DNA from: Zingiber officinale
Lineage: Eukaryota > Streptophyta > Magnoliopsida > Zingiberales > Zingiberaceae
NCBI RefSeq assembly: GCF_018446385.1
Contig: NC_055996.1
Location: forward strand, 126,081,750-126,145,749
Direction of reading: 5' to 3'
DNA length: 64,000 nt
This document shows, piece after piece, positions 11,048-21,764 of the stretch. The translations under genes were made by a program, and so were the position numbers. Position 1 is the first letter of the stretch. Each line of letters starts with the position of its first letter. The notes below the pieces were generated by a model. It was not told the DNA's origin. It saw only the letters and a program-made list of their open reading frames with translations, and did not search any database.

Positions 11048-12884
11048 TGTTAGGACATGTAGAGAGATAGAGGGGGAGGGTGAATAGTTTCGTTTGCCTC
11101 TTCGATGATGATTTACAGTGAAAAACTTGGAAGCAATGTTAACACCTTCATTTTACTTGGTATTCATTTCCTTGCGGTGACTAATCCAAGGGTTCGCTCC
11201 TCACTCTTACAGATGCACTATGAAAATCTCCTTTCCAAAGACAAAAAAGTCTCGTACAAGCTTAAGCATGGAAATACAAAAGAGAACACTGGAATACAAC
11301 AAGAACAAGGAAGTAAATACAAATACAATGAACACCTTATTTTTGATCTCTTATTGCTAATAAATGCTTCTTGTTGACTCGGAAATGTAGCAGCACCTCG
11401 CCTCAGAATCTCCAAGAACTAGCGTACACTTCCCATCGTGAAACACCTTTTTCTAGGGTTTCGCTCAGGTTGAAAAACGTCTCCCAATTAATTAGGCTTA
11501 CCTCTAATTGATTTTCATGTCAAATGACTGTTCAAAACATGCAAAACAGTTCTTTTTCGTATGTCTAATAGATTTGTGAGTCATACCAATCGATTACAAG
11601 ATTCTAATCGATTATCCAATTGATTCAGAAGCTTCTATTTGCGAGAGAGAAAGCTTCTTAATCGATTCTCATACTTTCTATTCTCTCATAAAAAATACCT
11701 TAATAAGTTACTCTATAGATGGGTTAGACCTTAATCGATTGCCTCAATCAATTACAGCCTCTTCTGTTCTTCATGAAATAACCCAATTGATTACTTGACA
11801 TGCTTTCTCTTCTCGTGACAAAACATCTCCCAATCGATTCCATTCGACTGGAATTGAGCTTAATATTTTGCCCAATCGATTCTGAGCCCTACTGTACTTG
11901 TGAACAATAGCTCAATCGATTGCCATAATCGATTGAAACTACCTTAATTGATTAGCCAATCGATTCCCAACCCTAACACCTGAAATCTGAGTTTAGAGTT
12001 CCTTTGTCCAACATCCAGTCATCCATGACTCATTGAGACTTCCCGTTACCTAGCATTTGGTCAACCTTGACTGCTAGGGCTTCTTCACCAGGTGTCTAGT
12101 CAACCTTTGATCCACTTGGACTTTTCCTTTCCTAACCCAGCTAGGACTTTCATTGCTTAGTCTCCAATTAGGTCTTTCTCATTCGTGCCAAGTGTTCAAC
12201 TCCTAGCTAACCCACCTTAGACTTAACTTAGTTCCCAACTAGATTTACCTTGCACCCACTGTTTAACTCCCAATTGATCCACCTTGAACTTTAACCTAGT
12301 TTGCAACTAGGTTTACCTTGATCCAAGTGTTCAACTTCTAGTTGATCCACCTTGAACTTTAACCTAGTTTGCAACTAGGTTTACCTTGATCCAAGTGTTC
12401 AACTTCTAGTTGATCCACCTTGGACTTTAACCTAGTTCCCAACTAGGTTTACCTCGTGTCAAGTGGTTAGCTCCCAACTAACTCACCTTGGACTTTAACT
12501 TAGTTTCTAACTAGATGTGTTTAGTTCTTAACTAGGTGTGCCTAGTTCTCAGCCATGTCTTTCATTTGCCTAGTCCAACTAAGACTTGCATTGTCTAGCC
12601 TCACTAGGATTTTCACTGTTTAACTCCCAACTAGGTCTTCACTGTCTAGCCCTGCTAGGACTTTCCGTTATCTAACCTCCAGTTAGGACTTTTCATTACC
12701 TAACCTTCAGTCAGGACTTCCCATTGCTTAACCTCTAGTTAGGACTTCACAGTCAAGTCTCCGGTCTTCTCTTGACCTACTTGACTTTTCATTCACATAT
12801 TATCTAAACATTGAAACTCAAGCTCAAGTCAACTCGAACTTAGTCAAACTGGTCAACCTTGACTAGTGGATGATTACACCAACA
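11048..12884 (-). mobile_element. Solo LTR, Sirevirus-type Ty1/copia
   Basis: The block is bounded by TGTTAGGACATG and TACACCAACA with an exact 5-bp duplication GGTTT (11043-11047 and 12885-12889). On the minus strand it starts TGTTGGTGTAATC and ends with a TATTCACCCTCCCCC-type tract. Both are typical of Sirevirus (SIRE/Maximus) LTRs and are also seen in the LTRs at 19494 and 28308. Length is 1837 bp. The left half is rich in 'aatcgatt' words; the right half holds a tandem array of about 66-bp units. Confidence 0.8.
12188..12530. repeat. Tandem array, unit about 66 bp, about five copies
   Basis: Units read roughly 'aagtgttcaact...gatccaccttg...ctagtt...aactaggtttacct'. The two central copies are nearly identical and the outer ones diverged. 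It lies inside the Sirevirus-type solo LTR. Confidence 0.85.
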
Positions 12885-13065
12885 GGTTTTGATCAAGAAA
12901 CACTATGGGCCTAGTATGGGGAGACTAATCCCAACTTGGTCTTGGTCTGCTTTCACATCAAGTCCAACATGGTCTTGGTCTCTAGGAGCAAATCAGGACC
13001 AAGTTGGGCCCGATCTCTAGTCTCCCCGCACTAGGCCTATAGTGTTCCTGGATCATAATCAATGC
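12885..13065. repeat. Apex of the inverted repeat: GC-richer hairpin
   Basis: The left strand AACACTATGGGCCTAGT...GGGGAGACTA pairs with the right-side TAGTCTCCCC...ACTAGGCCTATAGTGTT. The unpaired loop is about 40-50 bp around 12955-12995. It is more GC-rich than the rest of the arms and is continuous with them once both LTRs are removed, so it is treated as the tip of the same foldback rather than a separate MITE. Confidence 0.75.
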
Positions 13066-13857
13066 TTGATATCATATCTATCTTCTTATCACTCAACTCT
13101 ATGGGATGGGTGCAAGTTTGTAGAAATACAAATAGCTTAGATTCATCAGTGAGTTTTGGTCAAAACTTACTGATTAACCTAGAAAGCTTAAATTGCATCC
13201 ATTTCAGGTCCTGTAATTTTTGAGATGGTAAGGAATCCAAAGGTGTCTTCCATTACGTATTTTAAGCTTTCCAGAGGTGCTCCAGTATTATGCCAACTAA
13301 AATACTTGGTCCTGCTCAAGTGTTCTAACTGAAGACTTTTTTCTCCTTAGCACTACTAGGAAAGTCTGGAAATAGAAAATGATAGCACATTTAGACTCCT
13401 TGACACTTTAAGAACTCACAAGATTTGGAATAAAGTGCAATTGAAGTTCTCTAAGTCAATTAGTGAGTTTTGATCAAAATCTAATGATAGATCTAGACTA
13501 TTTCTATTTCTTTAAACTTGCAACCATATGAAAGAGTAGAGTTTAGTGAAGGTAGATTTGATGTCAAATATTAGTTCTAATTTTAGTAGTTAAATTAAAA
13601 AAATTGAGTTGTATAAATAGACAGGTTTCACGAAAGAGACATTGAAATTGCATATATCCAAATCATAAAAATAATTTTTATATTTAAGATTTTGAATATG
13701 ATTGGAATACTTTAAAAATAGAAATTAAAACATATAATTGAGAGAAGGGATAGAATCAAAAGGTCACCCAAATCAATATGTTTTTTGGTCATTCTTAAAT
13801 TATAGTGTATGATTTGAGAATTTTCCGAATCTTCATGCGTCAATCCATAAATTATTG
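13066..13857 (-). repeat. Right arm of the long inverted repeat
   Basis: This is the uninterrupted partner of 6905-7701, followed on its right by the second TTCTAAATT copy. No open frame of note is present. Confidence 0.8.
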
Positions 13858-13872
13858 TTCTAAATTTGTTGC

Positions 13873-14134
13873 GTCCCCGGAGTTATGGTGTTGCAGTAGG
13901 ACATCTAGGTTGTCACCCAGATATCCGCAGTTCAACTCCCAGTTATAACGTATTTGTAGAAATTTTTCCTCCAAATAAGGGGCACAATTAAAGGATGCTG
14001 GGTTTTTAGGCTGATTCCTGCGTGCGCTTCTCGATTTATCCTGATGGTTAGTAGGAAACTTCTGTGGGACCGGACTGGTCACTCTAGGAATAGTCAATGA
14101 GACTAATTGAGAATATCATTTTTTTTATCCCTGG
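13873..14134 (+). mobile_element. SINE-like element, first of a tandem pair
   Basis: It shares its body with the copy at 14135: 'agttatggtgttgcagtagg', 'acatctaggttgtcaccca', and an RNA polymerase III B-box-like AGTTCAACTCC (13929-13939). It ends in a T-rich tail (about 14118-14134). The pair is flanked by CTAAATTTGTTGC (13860-13872) and CTAAATTTGATGC (14345-14357), a 13-bp duplication with one mismatch. Confidence 0.65.
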
Positions 14135-14344
14135 GACTATGATGTCACGGTAGGACATCCAGGTTGCCATCCAGGTACCCGTGGTTCGATCCCCAACTAT
14201 GACATACTTACAGGAATTTTTTTCTTAAATAGGGGGCACAACTAAAAATTGTTGGACTTCTGGGCTAAATAGAAAAATTTTATGAGATCGAATTGATCAT
14301 CTCAGAAATAGTAATGAGACTACCTAAATTATATATATTTTTTC
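14135..14344 (+). mobile_element. SINE-like element, second of a tandem pair
   Basis: A shorter copy of the same family with a consensus-perfect B box GGTTCGATCCC (14183-14193) and a T-rich end. It may have entered the tail of the first copy, or the two may have inserted together as a dimer, because the best target duplication embraces both. Confidence 0.65.
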
Positions 14345-14357
14345 CTAAATTTGATGC

Positions 14358-15724
14358 ACCAACGTAGATTCTCGTTGATTGGTTTCCCAACTGAGCAACT
14401 GCACATTCATGTACTATATTGTTTTTTAATAACAAGTATCATAATATTGGTTCCCCATAAAGATGTCAATTCGGATCGATCAGATTAGATCAGTTTAGGT
14501 TAAGCCGGGTTGAGGTTTTATTTTTTTTAATTCAATTTTAATCCGACCCGAATTCGAGTTTAACTCAAAATCCCTAAATCCATATTCGATCAACCCGACC
14601 AATCCGAACCTAACTAGGATAACTCAAAAATGTAATTCAAAATGACTTTTTTTTTTTTCTATTTTCCCTATAATTCTTCACGTTTTGTCTCAATACTCCA
14701 TCATGATCATACAAACATGATATTAATATACATAAAAATATCTTAATTTTAAAAATAAAATTTGATTTAATCCAAAAAAATCTCACTAAACCCTATATTT
14801 AGGTCAACCCGAACCCGACCCAACCCAACCTGAAAAATTTTAACCCTCCAATCCGAACCTGACCTGAATCCAAAAATATCCAACCCCAATCTATTTTTTT
14901 TTATAGACTCAAATTAAATCATCAGATCGGATTCATTTTTAACACCCATAATTCCTCACATTATATATATATATATATATATATCCTACCTTTTACCACC
15001 AAACAAACGCACATATTCATGTACTAATTAGTTTTTGATAATTTTTATCAAAAGTGTTAAATGAGTGATATATTAAAAAAATTATCTCAAAATGAATTTT
15101 TATATAAAAATAGAGTAAATTATTTGGTAAGTTATATAGGAAATTATTTTTAAAGAAAAAAATTAAATATAAATATAATAAATTTATTTAAAATTATTAG
15201 ATCCATCAAACTATATAATAATTTTAGTTAAAATTATTATAAAGTTATTTTTAAATCTTTTAATCATTTTAAAACTATATGGCTGCGTTCTATAATACTT
15301 ATGGTATAGGTATAGTATATTTATCTATTTAGATTTAAAAGACTTTAAAATGTTTATGTAATAATTTTAGCAAAATATAATTTTTTTAATTGCTTTGAAA
15401 GTATGAGGCAACACTAATGATAGTTGATCACTTATCTATCTATTTAAATTCAAAAATTAAAAAAGATAATAAATATATAAACGTTTTAATCAAAATTAAG
15501 TTATTTTTTATGAGCATTATATAGCATATTGTCATTTACATCTTACTTTTTTAATAAATAAATAAATTTCCTCCATAGCTACTTCAACTTTTTTTTAGGA
15601 AATTACTGAAGTTTATTATGCTTCAAATAGACCAAAAGTCTCAAAAAGTATTAGGTAACAATTTTAACTAAAAATACTATATGAATATTTATATGGTTTG
15701 TTAAAGGTGGACCCATGTATAATG
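14358..15724. other. AT-rich spacer
   Basis: No gene was seen. The span 14455-14955 carries degenerate 'ccgacccaaccc/ttaggtcaacccg' words. A (TA)n run lies at about 14961-14984. The rest is AT-rich with poly(A/T) tracts. Confidence 0.5.
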
Positions 15725-17117
15725 TGATAGTGTAACGTGGCAATCAAAGTCAAGAGAAGGTGACAGTCAGCGTGTCACTCTCCATGAGATTTTGGTATTC
15801 CCCTACCGCTAAGGCCTTTATAATGAGAATGACCTACCTAGAATCCGGTCGAACTTAGGGAACCTAGCTCCCCATTTTTATACTGAGACATCTATCATAT
15901 ATTTGAGTAGTTTATATCTGACCAAGTTTAAGGGACATCCGACTTACCATAGATCCTAGTTTAAGGGACATCTGACTTATCACAGATCTAGTCGATCATA
16001 AGGCTAGTCGGAATAAGGGAACTCAACTTCCCCCTCGGTATGAGCCTTTCAAAATATAACTGGTCGACCTTATGAGCTTTCTCACATACCAGTCTTCCTT
16101 CATATAGCCGGTCGGTAGCAACTTTGGTTAGATTTACACAACTCAGTATGCTCGTCTATTATACATACAGAAAGTAATTCCCCTTATAAATTCGGCCGGA
16201 TTTGAAATCTTAGGTTCTCGCTTTAAAGGCAAATCCTCTCTCATATGAACGATCGACTAAAAGTACTGATCAAATCTTTAGGGACTCAGTTCTCCATCTC
16301 TTAAAGGTAAATGTCCCAGTATATGGTCGGTCGCTAAAGAACCAACCGGACCTAGGGAACTTAGCTTCATCTTACTTCTAGAATAGATCTCCAGCACCAT
16401 CTAGTAATCGAGCAGCTTAAAGAAAGAACGGATATACAATCAACCAGTTTAAAGACCCGGTCGAGATACACTTAGCAGACAACATGGTCAAAGAATCGCA
16501 GCAACATGTCAAAATAACAATCGCTTGTCAGATAATATGATCTATTATAATATGAGCATTCACCAGAACTTTCTTCGAAGGTGATTCCATTTTCCATCAA
16601 CGGACAACTTATGACAACATATTCCTTAAACCGTCTCATTAATGATGTAAGTTACAAAAGACAAAAAAAAGTGCACATATGGGTAACGAAAGATTGCTTG
16701 AGCGGTTACTGTACATCGTCCCATGCTATATGTCTTCTCTTATTCGACAATCTTTGACATTCTCTTACATCGTCCCAGGCTTTATGAGAGGTGATATATA
16801 AAGATAGTTTCTTTCCGTTGGCAAGACAGACATGCTTAACAATAGTCTCATTTACGCTCACGCATCTACTATTAATCTTCCAAATTTCTGCTCGAACATT
16901 CCACTGACTTGAGCGTCGAAGGGCCTTCGCAGTGACCCCTTCCCAGGTTTTTAGGTACTGACATTCTGTCTACTCTCTTGAGTGTGTGCATAGAAGAGAA
17001 AGGCGCTCGGAGTTCTCTTCCGATTCTAGTTCATCATCTTTCTCTCCTTTGCAAAGTCTTCTGCCAGTCAATTACATCGTCACCTATCCAGTTCGTCATC
17101 TCTCAAGTTTTCAGACA
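15725..17117 (+). mobile_element. Solo LTR, Tat-type, longer subfamily
   Basis: The block starts TGATAGTGTAACGTGGC and ends TTTTCAGACA. It contains GATATATAAAGATAG (TATA box near 16792), and downstream the family segment 'actgacttgagcgtcgaagg' near 16903-16922. The latter corresponds in reverse to 'ctcaagtcag' segments of the other Tat LTRs here. Flanks are TAATG (15720-15724) and TGATG (17118-17122), one mismatch. At 1393 bp it is longer than the 860-bp LTRs, so it is probably a related subfamily. Confidence 0.6.
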
Positions 17118-17318
17118 TGATGAAATATAATAATTTTGATCAAATCTACTAAGATTAATCTAGTTGTTTTAACTATAGCTACTATATGGCTAATTTTGAT
17201 CAAAATTATCACAATTTTTTATTTATGTTTATCTTTTTTTTTAAAAAAAAATCCTCCTAAATTTATAATTTATCTGACTTTGATCTCTACTATTTGGGTT
17301 TATTTTATAATATTTTTA

Positions 17319-17378
<60 letters not shown>

Positions 17379-18890
17379 TATTTTTTAATTTATAACTTTG
17401 TAGTTTTTTTTTAAAAATTATTACATAATTTATATCAACTCTTTATTATTAAAATTATTACATAATTTATATCACCTTTTTATTATTATCGGTTAAAAAA
17501 AATATAGTTTTTTAAAATTTATAGCACATTAACACATATAGATATTCTTGCGTAAATGACTGGGATAAATAAAGTTTAGACTTCCATACATTTTTGGAAG
17601 ATGCCCAATATTTTGTCCACTCAAAAATTGCTATAATATTCATGGTAGCAAAAAGTTTAGCGATGCAAAATGTGATTTTGCTCACTCCGAACGTCCAAAT
17701 AATTTGAGATAATTAACCGAAGAGAGAGACATTTGTGAACGTTAAATTGGCATTGACGAATAATGTTATGGGGGGCATTTTAAACAAATAAACAAAAAAA
17801 AAAAGAATAATGTTTGTTCGATAATTCCAACTGATCAAAATGTGACCGGGAAGGCAAGGCCTTGGTCATACTTGAAGCTAGCATGTACCGTCACTTCTCT
17901 TATCTCAAGCACAAGAAGATAATGACTAGCGATAAGTTTAATTAAGAAGTATTAAGCCATGCATACCTTTAATTACCATGTTGATCAAGGGACATTGATT
18001 AACTAATTAAGAGGCATCTTATGGAATTAATGGAGACCATCAAATTGTACATAATCTGGCGCTCGAACTCTCTTATGTTAATTCTTTCATTTTTATTTCT
18101 TTTTTTACCACCATTGTCCTCTTCTCCACACTCTTGCCTCTCCCTCTTCCTGCATTTCCACATCGTTGACATTCATCTCTCCTCCCCTACATTGTCGGCT
18201 CCGCCAATGTTGACAGTACTGTCTTCTATTTCCTCCGTAAACGTCATCGACGTACTCTCCCCTTCTTACCTTCAACAATAGTGACTTATTTTCTTTTCAT
18301 TATAATTCATGTAAATACGTTGTAATTAGGGTTCGAATCATGAATATTTAGATATCATCCTGAATCCCGTAATGATTTGTTAATTAGATTTATATAAAGA
18401 TGGTCCGTTATTGGGTATTTTTATATTGTGTCAATATTTAAAGTTTTAAGATTTTAAAATTAATAATTAAGACTCGTATTTATTTGTATGTATTCGATCA
18501 AATTTATTTGATATGTAATAATCATGATAAAGAATTTGTGAATCTATTGAGGATTCAAATGTAAAAATAGATGTTGAAAATTAATGATGATGACCTAAAT
18601 GAAGTTGGGCATGACGATTCGGAATTTATTAACATGTCGAGCAACTTGATTTAAAATAAGTTATGCAAGAGAGTCAACCAATTGACACGGATGATAACAA
18701 TGATGCGAGATTTGTATCTAACAACAGATTGAGTGAAGACGTTTAAAGTTTTTTTTTTTTTTTTGATAAACTTAATAGAAATTAAAGTAGTCGATTGTTG
18801 GTTCAATTATTTTTTTAATATATTATAAAAAGTTTTTTCAAAGTTGTCTTATGCTATTTTCTATGTAATGTAATATAATATTGATTATAT
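17118..18890. other. AT-rich spacer with a long (AT)n microsatellite
   Basis: A (TA)n microsatellite of nearly 60 bp spans about 17322-17378. The frames at 17136-17414 and 18021-18281 are hydrophobic or low-complexity and resemble no family. No gene is supported. Confidence 0.5.
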
Positions 18891-18897
18891 TATTATA

Positions 18898-19455
18898 TTT
18901 GGTAATGTAATATTTGATTACAAGGATGATTATATTTATTTTATTTAATGTCTAATATTTTTTATAAGAAATGTAATTCATATTATTATAAAATGATAAA
19001 AATATCCTACGATTTCTACCGGAGATCGCCGCCGTACCTCTACCGAAGGCAATCGACGGTTGTGGCCGACGACGATACCAGAAGTGGTTGGCGGCGGCCG
19101 ACCGATGACCAATGACGGCGGTCGGTCGACGACAGGCTGCGGCGGTGGCCGGCCAGTGACCGGTGGCGGCGACGACGGAAGGGGCCGTCAATGATCAATT
19201 GATGCCGAAAATGAACTAGGAGTATATTTGGCATTTAAATTTTAGTTAAACGATGACTTCATAATATAATCGGATTACATGGTGTTTACTTTGTAATACA
19301 AATTACAAAACTTCATTATCTTTTGTAATCCAGATTATATTACATTACAACTTAAGTTAGCAGATTTACCTTTTTTAAAACTGTACCAAACAAAGTAATC
19401 AATTTTATAATGTAATCTTGATTACATTACAAGATTGATTACATCCTACCAAATG
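18898..19455. mobile_element. MITE-like element with GC-rich core
   Basis: The ends are imperfect inverted copies: TTTGGTAATGTAATA...TTGATTACA on the left and, in reverse complement, TTTGGTAGGATGTAATC...TTGTAATG on the right. Long AT-rich arms enclose a core at about 19010-19200 that is very rich in CGG/GCC triplets. No clear target duplication was found. The core may be captured genic DNA. Confidence 0.4.
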
Positions 19456-19493
19456 TAACCCTAATGCAATTCAATTATGTCCAAAGTCTTATT

Positions 19494-21189
19494 TGTTGGT
19501 ACAATCGATCGGGTCAAATTAACCAAGTTGATATGCAAGCTCGAGTTGATTCGAATTAGAATTTCGATATTTGATCAATACACTGTCGAAGTAAAATGTC
19601 CAACTTGAATCAACTCAAGCTTAATGCAATCCAATTATGTCCAACTCGAGCTGATCAAAGTAAAACGTCAAACTTGAATCAAGTCAAGTTGGCAAGTTTT
19701 TCTAAAGTTGTCTAATGCAATCCAATTATGTCTATAGTCTTATTGTTGGTACAATCGATCTGGTCAAGTATAATTTCAAGTAGGTTAAAATTAATCATAT
19801 ACTTAATAGTCAATCAATATATTAAGTTGGTTGAGCAAAAAGTCAAGAGAATCAAAGTTGACTGAATACTTGATAATATATAAAAAGTCCAAGTAGGTCA
19901 TGGTCGGTCGAACACTTGCAATTGAAAGTTCAACGTAACATAGAGTTGACGCGAGACAGAAAGTCTAAGTGAGTCATGGTTGACCAAACACTTATGATCA
20001 GAAGTCCAATAGGTAGTTGGCAAGAGGAAAGTTCAAGTGGATCATAATTGACTAGACACTTGACAATCAAAAATCCAATAGGGAGTTAGCATGAGGTGAT
20101 GAAGTCCCGACATATCAAGGTTAATTGGAAAGTAGGAAATGAGGAAGTCCCGGTAAGTCAAGGTTGGTCAGATGCTAGATAACGAGAAATCTCGGTAGAT
20201 CATAGTTGACTAGACATCGGACAAAGGAAGTCTTGGCAAGTTGCGATCAACTGGATATCGAACAAAATGAGAATTCAACTTTGGTAAGGCTGAAATAAGA
20301 GTATTAGTTGATTGATAGAGTATATCGATCAACTAATGGATACAAAACTCCCAAAACCTCAAAAATATAGTTGCTACAGTATTGCTACATTATCGTGAAT
20401 AGTATTTTACTACAGTATTGCTATAATAGTAATCAACTGATGGGTTTAATTAATTGACTGATGGATAATGCAGAAACATATAGAAGTTTCAAAACTCGAC
20501 TGATTATAATCAAGCGACTGATGAAGTATATCAGTCCATTGATGTCTTGTTCAGGTATATAGAATGTTCAAAACTTGACTACGAATCTTGACTGATTAAA
20601 TAACAGTCTATTGATGATAATGATCAATTGACAGATGTTGAGATAGATGAAGTTGTTGAGTTGACAGGTCAGAATAACGTTCGAATCAACAGTAAATTAA
20701 TCGACTAATGGGTAAGATTAGTTAACTAATAGTAAAAATCAGCCAATACCTAAATGCTATAAAAGAAGGGATTCAAGGATATTTTCGCCGTAGGTTCTTA
20801 AAGATTTGGAGAGGAAATGTTGTTACATTTCCTACCATCAAGAGACAATCCAAAATGACAAAGAAGTGTTCAAAACAAAGATTTGTATAATGTTGTTACT
20901 TTCATTTGTATTTGTATATTTACTTTATTATTGTGTTTATTTTTTAAGAAATAGTTTGTAAAATGATTCCCTTCCTCCAATAAATATCCAAGAAGAAAAA
21001 AATTTAGTAGTGATAAATCGCGCTAGAATTATAATTTGGATTAGTCACCTTAGGAAGTGAAAATTAAGTAAAATTAAGATGTTCTGCACATGACATCAAA
21101 TTTGATTCAAGTTTTCTGCTAGACATTCAAACGACGAAAATACAATCGAAATGAAATTATCAACCCTCTACCTTGCACCTGTCCTAATG
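19494..21189 (+). mobile_element. Degenerate solo LTR, Sirevirus-type
   Basis: It starts TGTTGGTACAATCGATC, and the start is repeated at 19744 after an internal direct duplication of about 250 bp. It has CTATAAAAGAAGGG (TATA box near 20757) and the Sirevirus U5 signature 'aaatcgcgctagaa' followed by 'ggattagtcacc' near 21017-21050. It fades out at 'ttgcacctgtcctaat' near 21173-21188. Flanks TTATT (19489-19493) and TTACT (21190-21194) differ at one base. The body is worn and boundaries are approximate. Confidence 0.55.
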
Positions 21190-21563
21190 TTACTACGTGA
21201 CAAATAAGATATATATTTTAAAATGATGATTAAGTTGGCAAAAGATGATTATGCTCTCCCTAATGTTCCCGTCAATCTATCCTAGGGTTAACACGGAGGA
21301 TGATGATTAAAAAATTATACAAGGTAAACATGTGAATAAATAAATTAAAGAATTAATTTGTAATATAGTTAAGTGCAGAAATTTTAAATTTATAATACAT
21401 TCTATTCTATCGAGTATTGATAGTTATGAACTACGAGAGCTACTAATTACCGCACTTAAAATTATATAATTTTGAAAGGCGAATCAGAGTTTTCTCAAAG
21501 ATCGAGTACGTTCACTTTCGAATTATACTCCTCCCATCTTTCAAACTTAAATTAAAATTGATT

Positions 21564-21747
21564 GCCCCCAGGGCGTAGCACAGGCGGTGAGCGCATGGTA
21601 TCTTTGGCGTAATGGCCAGGGGTCCATTCTCAGGAACTGACGACCTGGGGTTTACTCCGTCATGCGCCTATGGCCTGTGTACCTGCATGAACCTCCCATA
21701 TCCGTGGGGCCGGCACTAGGGGGGCCGCTAAGGTAGCGGATCTACCT
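21564..21747 (+). mobile_element. tRNA-like SINE with perfect 17-bp target duplication
   Basis: TTAAATTAAAATTGATT occurs at 21547-21563 and 21748-21764 exactly. Between them lie 184 bp, GC-rich against an AT-rich flank, with A-box-like 'gcgtagcacaggcggtgag' and B-box-like GGGGTTTACTCC, spaced as in RNA polymerase III promoters. The family differs from the pair at 13873-14344. Confidence 0.8.
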
Positions 21748-21764
21748 TTAAATTAAAATTGATT

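Larger units (their letters stand above)
6905..13857. mobile_element. Long-inverted-repeat foldback element, Mutator-like, interrupted by two solo LTRs
   Basis: The outer ends are inverted copies. The left starts CGGGAATTTACCAAAGACGC; the right, read backwards on the minus strand, starts CAATAATTTATGGATTGACG. Both continue with GCATG, then TTTGGAAAATTCTC or TTCGGAAAATTCTC. The inverted repeat continues through 6905-7701, 11033-11047 and 12885 to about 12955 on the left, and about 12995-13857 on the right. A 9-bp word TTCTAAATT flanks it exactly (6896-6904 and 13858-13866), and 9-bp duplications are typical of Mutator-like elements. Without the two LTR insertions and their duplications the element is about 1775 bp: two arms of about 0.86 kb and a loop of about 40-50 bp. 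No transposase frame is present, so it is non-autonomous. Confidence 0.8.

Noticed and set aside
12885..13065. Separate MITE or microRNA hairpin
   Set aside because: Once the LTRs are removed, the pairing continues without break into the long arms, so it is the tip of the larger foldback.
14183..14193. A genuine tRNA gene at the B-box match
   Set aside because: No cloverleaf can be drawn around it; the match belongs to a SINE body.
17136..17414. 92-codon open frame with repeated Tyr-Ile
   Set aside because: It is created by the (TA)n microsatellite and AT-rich flank; no family resemblance.
18021..18281. 86-codon hydrophobic frame
   Set aside because: Composition-driven Leu/Ser/Pro string without motif, promoter or homologous pattern.
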